A stretch of 64,000 nucleotides of DNA from Pseudomonas entomophila (GTDB lineage Bacteria > Pseudomonadota > Gammaproteobacteria > Pseudomonadales > Pseudomonadaceae), in assembly GCF_029193575.1 (NCBI RefSeq), contig NZ_JARGCS010000025.1, positions 1 through 64,000 of the forward strand, written 5' to 3'. This document shows positions 1 to 8,307 of the stretch, in pieces. The position numbers and the translations under genes were made by a program. Under the pieces are notes generated by a model. That model was not told the origin of the DNA. It searched no databases and was given only the letters and a program-made list of their open reading frames with translations. The stretch's first letter is position 1. Each line of letters opens with the position of its first letter.

Positions 1-189
1 TGGGTTTTTAAGAAACCCTAAACTTGGCTCAGCAATCTCAAATGACTATGTGATTTCTCGCATGGCCACTTGTGATGCTGATAATCTTGGCGACGATCAG
101 TCCATACTCACAAGCACCCACACGAATTGCTTGATTCAATTTGTTAAAGAGCGTTTGGTTAAGAGCGTTTCGTCTCAACCGAGGCGCGC
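1..189 (-). other. 5' leader of an rRNA operon (16S gene beyond left edge)
   Basis: Read on the minus strand, this is the transcribed leader preceding 16S rRNA in Pseudomonas: a GC-rich discriminator, a boxA, a conserved spacer, and a short hairpin with AAACCC/GGGTTT arms at the left edge. The 16S gene itself, expected to begin shortly to the left of base 1, is not in the window. No protein is expected here; the small open frames on both strands are chance frames across the leader. The assignment rests on recognition of the leader sequence plus the promoters and boxA listed separately. Confidence 0.85.
141..152 (-). promoter_or_regulatory. boxA antitermination element of the rRNA leader
   Basis: The minus strand reads GCTCTTTAACAA, the canonical boxA bound by the NusB/NusE antitermination complex. 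It lies downstream of the last rRNA promoter and upstream of the 16S position, as expected. Confidence 0.85.
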
Positions 190-240
190 ATTCTACGCCT
201 TCCTCAAAGTCTGTCAAGCGTTTATTTTGAAGTTTTTTGC
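190..240 (-). promoter_or_regulatory. rRNA operon promoter, proximal of three
   Basis: On the minus strand a perfect TTGACA (-35, 212-217) and TAGAAT (-10, 190-195) are separated by 16 bp. The discriminator is GCGCGCC, typical of stringently controlled rRNA promoters. An A/T-rich stretch upstream of the -35 (218-240) resembles an UP element. Confidence 0.8.
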
Positions 241-299
241 GAGAAACTCGTTTCACTTCAAACACTTGACTCGCTGCGATCGCTCGTAGCGGGAGGCGA

Positions 300-327
300 A
301 TCATACAGCGTTACAACCTGCTGTCAA
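300..327 (-). promoter_or_regulatory. rRNA operon promoter, middle of three
   Basis: On the minus strand TTGACA (322-327) and TATGAT (300-305) are separated by 16 bp, followed by a C-rich discriminator. Spacing and orientation match the promoters on either side, giving a tandem array reading towards 16S. Confidence 0.75.
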
Positions 328-442
328 CTGCCTTTTTCACCGCTGCCGACCTGTCGATCGAGCACTTCCGAGACTACCTGAATCGCTCAACTCGTTGATT
401 ACCAAGGAATTTTGCGCTTCGACTACGTCGGAAGTGGGGCGC

Positions 443-505
443 ATTATAAGGGCCTCGGAAACTCCGTCAACCCTTTATTTCAGAAATATTGAAAAAGAAA
501 GAAAG
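443..505 (-). promoter_or_regulatory. rRNA operon promoter, distal of three, with UP element
   Basis: On the minus strand TTGACG (465-470) and a perfect TATAAT (443-448) are 16 bp apart, with a GCGCCCC discriminator. Upstream of the -35, about 30 bp (471-505) are strongly A/T-rich with A and T tracts, as in an UP element contacted by the RNA polymerase alpha C-terminal domains. Confidence 0.8.
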
Positions 506-523
506 GCGCCGCCTGGACGGACC

Positions 524-550
524 CCATCGCGGGGCAAGCCCGCTACAGGG
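524..550. repeat. REP element
   Basis: Copy of the P. putida-type repetitive extragenic palindrome with core GCGGGGCAAGCCCGC. It sits in the intergenic space between the rRNA promoters and the exporter gene. Further copies occur near 44.5, 57.3 and 57.66 kb, with a related variant near 49.1 kb. Confidence 0.75.
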
Positions 551-604
551 ACCTTGCAGCGACGGAGCGCATGAATGCGGGTTGCAGTAGCGCCTCCTGA
601 TTGC

Positions 605-616
605 GCACTATATTGC
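605..616. promoter_or_regulatory. palindromic operator upstream of the rhtA-like gene
   Basis: GCACTATATTGC fits GCA-N-TATA-N-TGC, a 12-bp inverted repeat, here embedded in GCGCACTATATTGCGCAC. It lies 43 bp before the exporter start. Two further copies occur in the divergent promoter of the XRE/cupin regulator near 15.6 kb. It is probably an operator of that regulator; this is an inference. Confidence 0.55.
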
Positions 617-658
617 GCACCTCCCTGCCTCCCCCCCTGAAAGGACTGCCTGCCCCAA

Positions 659-1546
659 ATGAATACCCAGCCCCGCAGCCTGGTCGCCACGCTGTTCCCC
701 ATTGGCCTGCTGCTGATCGCCATGGCTTCGATCCAGTCTGGCGCTTCGTTGGCCAAGACCATGTTCCCCATCGTCGGCGCCCAGGGCACCACCACACTGC
801 GCCTGATATTCGCCAGCTTATTCATGCTGCTGTTACTGCGCCCATGGCGCGCCCGGCTCAACAGTAATGCCTGGCGTAACGTGATCATCTACGGCATGGC
901 GCTGGGTGGCATGAACTTCCTCTTCTATATGTCCCTGCGCACCGTGCCACTGGGCATCGCCGTGGCCCTCGAGTTCACCGGACCGCTGGCCGTGGCGATC
1001 CTCGCCTCGCGCCGCGCCCTGGACTTCCTCTGGATCGCCTTGGCCATTGCCGGTCTCCTGCTGTTGATCCCGGTGGGTCAAGCCGGCAATGCCATCGACC
1101 TGGCAGGTGCGGGCTACGCGCTGGGTGCCGGCGTGTGCTGGGCGCTATACATCCTCTATGGCCAGCGTGCCGGTGCGGAGAATGGCATCCAGACCGCCGC
1201 GCTCGGTGTGCTGATCGCCGCGCTCTTCGTCGCCCCCATCGGTATCGTGCATGCCGGCAGCGCGCTGCTCACGCCTGCGCTGATCCCTGTGGCCCTGGGT
1301 GTGGCGATCCTCTCCACCGCCCTGCCCTACAGCCTCGAGATGGTCGCCTTGACGCGCATGCCCGCGCGCACCTTCGGCACGCTGATGAGTATCGAGCCCG
1401 CGTTCGGTGCGCTTTCTGGCTTGCTGTTCCTCGGAGAAGTGCTGACCTTTGCCCAATGGCTGGCGATCCTCGCCATCATCACCGCCTCGGTGGGCGCCAC
1501 GCTGTCGATGAAACGCGAAACCACGCCTGCGGTGGCCGCTGATTGA
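659..1546 (+). CDS. rhtA: EamA/DMT family exporter, RhtA-like (threonine/homoserine efflux)
   Basis: A 295-residue inner-membrane protein with about ten hydrophobic segments in two tandem EamA halves (roughly residues 10-140 and 150-285). The N-terminal stretch containing SIQSGASLAK closely resembles E. coli RhtA, which exports threonine and homoserine. The length is normal for the family. The ATG at 659 directly precedes the first membrane segment, although the ribosome binding site is weak. A palindromic operator at 605-616 suggests control by the distant XRE/cupin regulator at 15.1-15.6 kb, which also neighbours an EamA exporter. The substrate is inferred from family resemblance only. Confidence 0.85.
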   Translation: MNTQPRSLVATLFPIGLLLIAMASIQSGASLAKTMFPIVGAQGTTTLRLIFASLFMLLLLRPWRARLNSNAWRNVIIYGMALGGMNFLFYMSLRTVPLGIAVALEFTGPLAVAILASRRALDFLWIALAIAGLLLLIPVGQAGNAIDLAGAGYALGAGVCWALYILYGQRAGAENGIQTAALGVLIAALFVAPIGIVHAGSALLTPALIPVALGVAILSTALPYSLEMVALTRMPARTFGTLMSIEPAFGALSGLLFLGEVLTFAQWLAILAIITASVGATLSMKRETTPAVAAD

Positions 1547-1565
1547 TTTGAGAAATGTTGTCATT

Positions 1566-1590
1566 TGGGTACGCGCGCGCCTTGTACCCA
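1566..1590. terminator. possible terminator after the rhtA-like gene
   Basis: TGGGTAC and GTACCCA form a 7-bp stem with an 11-base GC-rich loop just after the exporter stop codon. There is no clear T tract, so this is tentative. Confidence 0.3.
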
Positions 1591-1735
1591 CCTGCCAGGC
1601 TGTTTAAGCTGTCACAAAATCATAATCCGCGGGCTATCTACTGGGCCGGGCACGGACGCAGGAGTGTTCAGGAAGAACCAAGCGACAACAGCAGGGTCGG
1701 ACGATGTACCGATACCCTTACTATTAAGGACAGGA

Positions 1736-2017
1736 ATGAAACGTATTATTCTCATCCTGGCCATCTTGGCCATTGCTGGGTGCGCCGCGACAGCCAAGAC
1801 CGAGGTCAAGCGGGGCAAAAAAGGCCTGCACATCAACTGCTCAGGCCTCTCGTCGTCGTGGGACAAGTGCTACAGCAACGCGGCGGCCTCCTGCGGCAAC
1901 AAAGGCTACAAGGTCATCGCCCGCTCCGGCGACAGCGACGAGGAGCCCGGCGACTATGTGTTCGGGATCAACCCCGCCGGCTACACCAGCCGCAGCATGA
2001 TCGTCATCTGCAAATGA
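1736..2017 (+). CDS. small hypothetical lipoprotein
   Basis: A 93-residue protein with a signal peptide (KR followed by a short hydrophobic run) ending in the lipobox LAIAGC, so it should be lipidated at Cys19. The mature part is small, basic at first, and contains three further cysteines plus a GY-rich C terminus. It resembles small conserved Pseudomonas envelope lipoproteins of unknown role. The ATG at 1736 is preceded by AAGGACAGG, a good ribosome binding site, which is why it is preferred over longer upstream readings. The gene stands alone, followed by a strong hairpin terminator. No function is proposed. Confidence 0.8.
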   Translation: MKRIILILAILAIAGCAATAKTEVKRGKKGLHINCSGLSSSWDKCYSNAAASCGNKGYKVIARSGDSDEEPGDYVFGINPAGYTSRSMIVICK

Positions 2018-2022
2018 AACAC

Positions 2023-2051
2023 CACAAGGGCAGCTTCTAGCTGCCCTTGTG
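2023..2051. terminator. bidirectional hairpin terminator
   Basis: CACAAGGGCAGC and GCTGCCCTTGTG form a perfect 12-bp stem around a TTCTA loop, between the convergent lipoprotein and aminopeptidase genes. It probably serves both. Confidence 0.75.
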
Positions 2052-2065
2052 CATTTCCGCGCGGA

Positions 2066-3874
2066 TCAGACCGGCGCCGTGCGCCGCTCCAGCCACTCCA
2101 GCGCTTCCCCCTTGAGCAACGGTGCGAGCCGTTCGCGCACCGTCTGGTGGTAGCCATTGAGCCACCCACGCTCCTCGGCGCTAAGCCGCTCCGGCAGCAG
2201 GCAGCGGGTGTCGATCGGGCAAAGCGTCAAGGTCTCGAAGGCGAGGAAATCGCCAAAGGCGCTCTTGCCCACCTCGCGGTTGACCACCAGGTTCTCGATA
2301 CGCACGCCCCAGCCACCCGGCCGATAGGTGCCCGGTTCGATCGAGCTGATCATGCCCGCCTGCATGGCCGTCTGCGGCGTGGTCGCGGCCTGGTAAGCAA
2401 TCACCTGCGGCCCCTCGTGAACGTTCATGAAATAGCCCACCCCATGCCCGGTGCCATGGCCGTAGTCGACCTGCTCGGCCCAGATCGGCGCACGGGCGAT
2501 GGCATCGAGCAGCGGGGACAGGATGCCGCGCGGGAAGCTCGCCCGCGACAGTGCGATCATGCCTTTAAGTACACGCGTGCAATCCTGCTTCTGCTCCAGG
2601 CTCGGCGTGCCGATCGGCACCATCCGGGTGATGTCGGTAGTGCCGCCCAAGTACTGGCCACCGGAATCGATCAGCAGCAGGCCATCGCCTTCGATCACCG
2701 CGTGGGATTGCTCGGTGGCGTGGTAGTGGGGCATCGCGCCATTGGCATTGAAGGCGGCGATGGTCGAAAAGCTCAGCGACACGAAGTGCGGGCGCCGCGC
2801 CCGGGCCGCGCTCAATTGCTCGTCGACGGTCAGCTCAGTGATGGTCTGCTGGCCCAGGTTGGCCTCGAACCAGGCGAAGAACTCGCACAGGGCCGCGCCG
2901 TCCTGCTCCATCACCTGGCGAATGTGCACCAGGTCTTCCTCACCCTTGCGCGACTTGCTCAGGGTGCTCGGGTTGAGCCCCTCGACCAGGCGCACCTGGT
3001 CGTCGAGGTGGTCGAGCAAGCCACAGGTGACCCGCGCCGGGTCCACCAGCAGGCGGCTGCCCGGGGCGATGGCCGCCAGCGCCTGGGTGATGTCGGCATA
3101 GTCACGCACCTCGATACCGTCGGCGGCCAGCACTTGGCGCAGATGGTCATCGATCTTGTCGCGGCCAACGAACAATGCCGCACGTTCCTGGCTGACCAGC
3201 GCGAAGGAAACGAACACCGGATTGTAGGACACATCGCTACCGCGAAGGTTGAACAACCAGGCGATGTCATCCAGCGTGGCGATGAAGTGTGCATCGGCGC
3301 CCTTGTCGGCCAGGGTGCGCCGCAGTTCAGCGAGCTTCTCCGCGCGGCTGACCGTGGCGTGGGGGGGCAGGTGCTGGTAGACCGGGTTGCCCGGCAGCAC
3401 CGGGCGGTCGTTCCATATCTGGCCCAGCAGGTCGAGGTGGGTCAACAGGCGTACTTGACGCGCCTGCAGGCGTTCGCCGAGCTGGCGCGCCGAGGCCAGC
3501 GCCATGACCGCGCCATCGACGGCCACCGCGCCCTGCGCCGGGACCTGCTCGCCCAGCCACTCCAGGGCGCCCGGCTGGCCCGGCATCAGCTTCATCAGCA
3601 CGATGCCGCTGCCGTTCAGCTCCTTCTCGGCCTGCTCCCAATAACGGCTATCGGCCCAAAGGCCAGCGAAATCCGCAGTGACCACCAGCGTGCCGACCGA
3701 GCCGTGGAAACCGGACAACCACTGGCGCCCCTGCCAGTGACCGGGCAGGTATTCCGACAGGTGCGGGTCCGCAGAGGGCACCAGCAAGGCATCGACGCCT
3801 TCCCTGGCCATGGCCTCGCGCACACGCGCCAGGCGCGCCGGCCCGGTTTCCTGAAGGGGGGACTGACTGTTCAT
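2066..3874 (-). CDS. Xaa-Pro aminopeptidase (aminopeptidase P, M24B family)
   Basis: A 602-residue cytosolic metallopeptidase that removes N-terminal residues preceding proline. It is of the long, three-domain type: two creatinase-like N-terminal domains, then the pita-bread catalytic domain from about residue 300. The metal ligands are visible: Asp403 in LLIDSGG, the second Asp in GTTDITR, His in HGTGHGVG near residue 475, Glu in EPGTY and Glu in RIENLVV. The ATG at 3874 has GGAG eight bases upstream; a non-ATG extension to 3892 is possible but less likely. The gene stands alone and converges on the small lipoprotein gene. Confidence 0.9.
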   Translation of the reverse strand: MNSQSPLQETGPARLARVREAMAREGVDALLVPSADPHLSEYLPGHWQGRQWLSGFHGSVGTLVVTADFAGLWADSRYWEQAEKELNGSGIVLMKLMPGQPGALEWLGEQVPAQGAVAVDGAVMALASARQLGERLQARQVRLLTHLDLLGQIWNDRPVLPGNPVYQHLPPHATVSRAEKLAELRRTLADKGADAHFIATLDDIAWLFNLRGSDVSYNPVFVSFALVSQERAALFVGRDKIDDHLRQVLAADGIEVRDYADITQALAAIAPGSRLLVDPARVTCGLLDHLDDQVRLVEGLNPSTLSKSRKGEEDLVHIRQVMEQDGAALCEFFAWFEANLGQQTITELTVDEQLSAARARRPHFVSLSFSTIAAFNANGAMPHYHATEQSHAVIEGDGLLLIDSGGQYLGGTTDITRMVPIGTPSLEQKQDCTRVLKGMIALSRASFPRGILSPLLDAIARAPIWAEQVDYGHGTGHGVGYFMNVHEGPQVIAYQAATTPQTAMQAGMISSIEPGTYRPGGWGVRIENLVVNREVGKSAFGDFLAFETLTLCPIDTRCLLPERLSAEERGWLNGYHQTVRERLAPLLKGEALEWLERRTAPV

Positions 3875-4095
3875 GCGCACTCCTGCGTTCACATCTTCAA
3901 CGGTTCCGAAACGCCGATAATGGAGCAGCCCGCAGGCGCCAGCAATCCCCTCGCGTCGCTAGCCCCCAGGGCCTGGGCTACTAAATGGCGCGCCTGCTCC
4001 TCGGCCTGCATGGAGGGTTACAGGGTGAAGCCTGCCGCGTTGCCTGGCGAGTAGCGCCCCAGCGGCACCTGCAAGCCACCAGGGCGCCCGCCCGC

Positions 4096-7000
4096 TTACG
4101 CCGCGACCTTGGCCGGCGCGATCTTGAACCAGATGGCGTACAACGCCGGCAGGAACATCAGCGTCAGCAAGGTGCCGCCCAGGGTGCCGCCAATCAACGT
4201 GTAGGCCAGGGTGCCCCAGAACACCGACTGGGTCAGCGGAATGAACGCCAGCACCGCCGCCAGCGCTGTCAGCAGCACCGGTCGCGCCCGTTGCAAGGTG
4301 GCCTCGACCACCGCGTCGTACGGCGCCAACCCGTCGGCCTGGTTGGTGTGGATCTGGCCGATCAGGATCAGCGTGTTGCGCATCAGGATGCCGGCCAGGC
4401 CAATCAGGCCGATCAGCGCGTTGAAGCCGAACGGCTGGTGGAACAGCAGCAAGGTCGGCACCACCCCCACCAACCCTAGCGGCGCGGTCGCCAGCACCAT
4501 TGCCAGCGCCGACAACGAACGCACCTGGAAGATGATCACGATCATGGTCAGGATCGCCATGATCGGGAACCACGGCGCCAGCGCCGCATCGGCTTTGGCC
4601 GACTCCTCGATCGCACCGGCCAGTTGGATGCGGTAGCCACTGGGCAACTGGCCGATTAGCGGTTGCAGCTCCTTCCAGACCTGCATCGACACGTCCGGCG
4701 GCTGCAGGCCCTCGGCGATGTCGCCACGCACGGTGATGGTCGGCTCGCGGTCGCGTCGGCGCAGCAGCGGGTCTTCGGCACGCACCGTGATGTCGGCGAC
4801 CTGGGCCAGCGAGATCCGTCGGCCGCCACTGGCCACCAGGCTGAAGTCTCCGAGCCTGGCCGGGTCCAGGCGGGTGTCGCCAGCGCTGCGGGCGACCACA
4901 TCGACCTTGCGGATGTCTTCGCGCACCTGGGTCACGGCGCTGCCCTTGAGCAGGAACTGCAACTGTTCGGCGACTTGGGCCGAGCTCAGCCCGAAGGCTT
5001 GCAGGCGGTCCTGGTCCAGCGCCAGGTGCAGGGCCGGCGCGCGCTCCATCCAGTCCGTGTTGACCGTGCGCATCTGCGGGTTGGCCTGCATCAGCGCACG
5101 CACCTGGTCGGCGATGCCACGCACCTTGTCGGCATCCGGTCCGACCACACGGAACGCCACCGGGAACGGCGAGTACGGGCCGAACACCAATTGCGTCACG
5201 CGTACCCGCGCCTCGGGCGCCAGCCCATTGGCAACCGCCTCGCGCAGGTTGACCTTGAGTGTGTCGCGGTCATGCTCGCTGGCAGTGAGCACGACGATCT
5301 TGGCGAACGAGGGATCAGGCAGCTCTGGCGCCATGGCCAGGTAGAAACGCGGCGCGCCCTGGCCGATGTACGAGGTGATGATCTGGCTTTGCGCCTGCTT
5401 CGCCAGCCATTTCTCCACGGTCTCGGTGGCGCTACGGGTTTGCTCGATGCTCGAGCCGTAAGGTAGCTGGACTTCCACCAGCACCTCGGGACGGTCGGAC
5501 GACGGGAAAAACTGCTTGCGCACCGCGCCCATGCCCATCACTGCCACCACGAAACTGGCCACCACCAGCGCCGCGACCCACCACTTACGCTGGATGACCC
5601 ACCCCAGCAAGCGCCGGAAGCGCTGGTAGTTCGGCGTGGAATAGATACCGGCGTGGCCACCCTCGACCGGGGCGATGCGTGGCAGCAGCTTGACCCCGAG
5701 GTACGGCGTGAACACCACCGCCACCAGCCACGACGCAAGCAGCGCGAAAGCGACGATCCAGAAGATGTTGCCGGCGTATTCGCCCGCAGTGCTCATGGCA
5801 AAACCCACCGGCAGGAAACCGATGATGGTCACCAGGGTGCCCGAGAGCATCGGCGCGGCGGTGTGGCTCCAGGCGTAGGCCGAGGCACGCAGGCGGTCGT
5901 AGCCCTCCTCCATTTTCACCACCATGGTCTCGATGGCGATGATCGCGTCGTCCACCAGCAAGCCCAGCGCGAGGATCAACGAACCCAGGGTGATGCGGTC
6001 GAAATCGCGCCCGGTGGCGAGCATGATCACGAACACCGCCGACAGTGTCAGTGGCACCGCCGCCGCCACCACCAGGCCGACCCGCCAACCAAGGCTGAGC
6101 AGGCACACCACCATGACCACGGCCAGGGCGACGAAGAACTTCAGCATGAACTCGCCGACCGCCTCGCGGATGTTCACCGACTGGTCGGTGACCTTGCTCA
6201 GCGACATACCCAGCGGCAATTCACTGGCGATACCTGCGCGCGCCTGCTCCAGCGCCTGGCCCAGCTCCAGGCCGTTCCAGCCCTCGCGCATGACCACGCC
6301 GAGCAGCAGCGCCGGCTCGCCGCCGTTGCGCACCAGGAAGGTCGCCGGGTCTTCGTAGCCACGGTGCACTTCGGCCACGTCGGCCAGCTTGAGGGTGCGG
6401 CCATTGACCTCGATGGGCGTCTCGCGCACTTGCTCCAGGCTGTTCAGCGCGCCGTCCAGGCGCACCTGCACCTGCGGGCCATAGGTTTCGATGGAGCCGG
6501 CCGGGGTCACCGCGTTCTGTCGATGCAGGGCAGCGAAGATGTCGTTGGGCGACAGGCCCAGGGTGGTCAGCCGGTCATGGGCGATGTCGACGAAGATTCG
6601 CTCCGGCTGCTCGCCAATGATGTTGACCTTCTTCACCCCCGGCACGTGCAGCAGGCGCTGACGCAGGGCCTCGGCCTGGCGCGCCAGCACGCGCTGCGGC
6701 TCGCCGGCGGCCTTGAGGGCGTAGAGGACGAAGGTGACGTCGGAATACTCGTCGTTGATCAGCGTGCGCGAGACGCCCTGCGGCAGGTTCTGCTGCTCGT
6801 CGCGGACCTTCTTGCGCGCCTGGTAGAACTCCTGCTGCACCTCGCGCGGTGGCGTGCTGTCGCGCAGCACCAGGGTGGTGAAGGCCAGTCCGGGGCGGGT
6901 GAAGGTCTCGCTGCGATCGTACCAGCGCAACTCCTGCAGACGCTTTTCCAGCGGCTCGGCCACCAGGTCCTGCATTTCCTGGGCGGTGGCGCCGGGCCAG

Positions 7001-7158
7001 GCGGTGACCAGGGTCATCTGCTTGACCGTGAAGGCAGGGTCTTCGGCGCGGCCAAGCTTGAGAAACGCCAGGGTACCAGCAGCGAAGATCGCGATGAGCA
7101 GGAACAGAGTGACCGCGCGCTCACGCACGGCCAAGGCGGAAAGGTTGAAACCGGTCAT
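4096..7158 (-). CDS. RND efflux transporter permease subunit
   Basis: A 1,020-residue inner-membrane proton-driven pump of the RND superfamily. It has the duplicated architecture with TM1 near the N terminus, a large periplasmic loop, TM2-6, then the repeat. The proton-relay aspartates are in GLLVDDAIIAIE of TM4. The usual TM10 lysine before Asn is Arg here (LMRNTLILI), as I recall for pumps outside the AcrB/MexB core group. The start at 7158 overlaps the stop of the adaptor gene by four bases (ATGA), indicating translational coupling. The outer-membrane partner is encoded divergently at 9.0 kb. The substrate cannot be read from the sequence. Confidence 0.9.
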   Translation of the reverse strand: MTGFNLSALAVRERAVTLFLLIAIFAAGTLAFLKLGRAEDPAFTVKQMTLVTAWPGATAQEMQDLVAEPLEKRLQELRWYDRSETFTRPGLAFTTLVLRDSTPPREVQQEFYQARKKVRDEQQNLPQGVSRTLINDEYSDVTFVLYALKAAGEPQRVLARQAEALRQRLLHVPGVKKVNIIGEQPERIFVDIAHDRLTTLGLSPNDIFAALHRQNAVTPAGSIETYGPQVQVRLDGALNSLEQVRETPIEVNGRTLKLADVAEVHRGYEDPATFLVRNGGEPALLLGVVMREGWNGLELGQALEQARAGIASELPLGMSLSKVTDQSVNIREAVGEFMLKFFVALAVVMVVCLLSLGWRVGLVVAAAVPLTLSAVFVIMLATGRDFDRITLGSLILALGLLVDDAIIAIETMVVKMEEGYDRLRASAYAWSHTAAPMLSGTLVTIIGFLPVGFAMSTAGEYAGNIFWIVAFALLASWLVAVVFTPYLGVKLLPRIAPVEGGHAGIYSTPNYQRFRRLLGWVIQRKWWVAALVVASFVVAVMGMGAVRKQFFPSSDRPEVLVEVQLPYGSSIEQTRSATETVEKWLAKQAQSQIITSYIGQGAPRFYLAMAPELPDPSFAKIVVLTASEHDRDTLKVNLREAVANGLAPEARVRVTQLVFGPYSPFPVAFRVVGPDADKVRGIADQVRALMQANPQMRTVNTDWMERAPALHLALDQDRLQAFGLSSAQVAEQLQFLLKGSAVTQVREDIRKVDVVARSAGDTRLDPARLGDFSLVASGGRRISLAQVADITVRAEDPLLRRRDREPTITVRGDIAEGLQPPDVSMQVWKELQPLIGQLPSGYRIQLAGAIEESAKADAALAPWFPIMAILTMIVIIFQVRSLSALAMVLATAPLGLVGVVPTLLLFHQPFGFNALIGLIGLAGILMRNTLILIGQIHTNQADGLAPYDAVVEATLQRARPVLLTALAAVLAFIPLTQSVFWGTLAYTLIGGTLGGTLLTLMFLPALYAIWFKIAPAKVAA

Positions 7159-8243
7159 GGTTGCTGCCCTTCCACCACCCGCACCTGCTGCCCCTCGTGC
7201 AACTGATGCACACCCAAAGCCACCAGCAACTCGCCCGGCGCCACGCCCTCGCCGACCAGGGCACGCTCGTCCTCGATGCGCAGTACCTTCACGGGCCGGT
7301 AGTGCACGGTGTTGTCGCTGGCCACCACCCATACACCAGGGCCTTCACCACGGTCGTAGAGGCCGGCGAGCGGCACCTCGCGCACCTCGCCGCCCGAGGT
7401 GGGAATGCTGATCACTATCGTGGCGCCCAGCGGTAGTTCGCGGGTGTCGCCGTCGAGCACGTAACGGGCGCGGTAGGTGCGGCTCTGCGCGTCGGCGGCG
7501 CCGGACAGCTCGCGCAGTCGCGCCGTGAATGCCTGCCCGGCCTGGCCGTAAAGGCGTGCGGTGGCGCTGGAGCCCAATGCCGGACGCAGGGTTTCCGGCA
7601 GGTCCACCAACGCCTCGCGGGCGCCGTCCTGGGCCAGCACCAACACTGGCTGGCCGGCGGCGACCACCTGGCCGCTGTCGGCCAGGCGCTCGACCACGAT
7701 ACCGTCGCTGTCGGCGCGCAGGTCGGCATAGTCCTGGCTGTTGCGCGCCAGCGCCAGCTGGCTGCTGGCCGCCTCCCAGGCCGCGCGGGCGCCGTTGCGC
7801 GCCGCCTGGGCCTGGTCGAAGTCACGGGCGGAGATCGCCCCGACATCGACCAGCCCCTGCACCCGGGTGAAATCGGCGTCGGCCTTGACCATCGCTGCGC
7901 GGGCCTGCTCTACCGCAGCCTGGCGGTTGCGCACGTCGAGGTCGAAGTCCGCCAGGTCCAGGCGCATCAACGACTGGCCGCGCTTGACCCGCTGGCCGAC
8001 GTCAACCAGACGCTGGGCGACTTTACCGCCGACGCGAAAACCAATCGGGCTCTCGACCTTCGCCGCGACCACGCCAGTGAAGCGCCGCACCTGTGCGCCT
8101 GGGTCGCTAATGACCCGCGCCGTGCTGACCAGCGGTGGGTGATCGACACGGGGGTCGGGAAAAGCCGCGTCGCCGCAGCCGCCAAGCAACAGGCCGGCAG
8201 CGACAGGGGCCAGGATGACACGCAGATGAGCATAGGTTGACAT
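7155..8243 (-). CDS. RND efflux periplasmic adaptor (membrane fusion lipoprotein)
   Basis: A 362-residue HlyD/AcrA-like adaptor that links the RND pump to the outer-membrane channel. The signal peptide ends in a lipobox (LLLGGC), so the protein should be anchored in the inner membrane by lipid. A barrel-sandwich segment (SPIGFRVGGKVAQRLV near residue 65) is followed by a helical hairpin rich in Ala and Gln, then a beta-barrel domain. The ATG at 8243 has a clear GGAGG ribosome binding site. It is the first gene of the pump operon; the TetR regulator lies immediately upstream on the same strand. Confidence 0.9.
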   Translation of the reverse strand: MSTYAHLRVILAPVAAGLLLGGCGDAAFPDPRVDHPPLVSTARVISDPGAQVRRFTGVVAAKVESPIGFRVGGKVAQRLVDVGQRVKRGQSLMRLDLADFDLDVRNRQAAVEQARAAMVKADADFTRVQGLVDVGAISARDFDQAQAARNGARAAWEAASSQLALARNSQDYADLRADSDGIVVERLADSGQVVAAGQPVLVLAQDGAREALVDLPETLRPALGSSATARLYGQAGQAFTARLRELSGAADAQSRTYRARYVLDGDTRELPLGATIVISIPTSGGEVREVPLAGLYDRGEGPGVWVVASDNTVHYRPVKVLRIEDERALVGEGVAPGELLVALGVHQLHEGQQVRVVEGQQP

Positions 8244-8268
8244 GGACGCCTCCTCGTTTGGAGGCATT

Positions 8269-8278
8269 TTGTTTACAG
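8269..8278. promoter_or_regulatory. candidate TetR-regulator site, copy 1
   Basis: TTGTTTACAG lies in the 64-bp space between the TetR gene and the adaptor gene. The same ten bases occur in inverted orientation at 8988-8997, upstream of the TetR gene. Two identical copies flanking the regulator gene suggest half-sites or operators for it; this is inference. Confidence 0.35.
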
Positions 8279-8307
8279 GTTACGAATGTGTCAACTTGAA
8301 AACTACT

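Noticed and set aside
50..289. 79-codon open frame in the rRNA leader
   Set aside because: The region is a recognisable rRNA leader with promoters and boxA on the opposite strand; the frame has no ribosome binding site.
2147..4054. 635-codon open frame on the plus strand opposite the aminopeptidase P gene
   Set aside because: It is the high-G+C antisense shadow of a protein with intact catalytic motifs; its translation is rich in Gln, His, Arg and lacks any domain.
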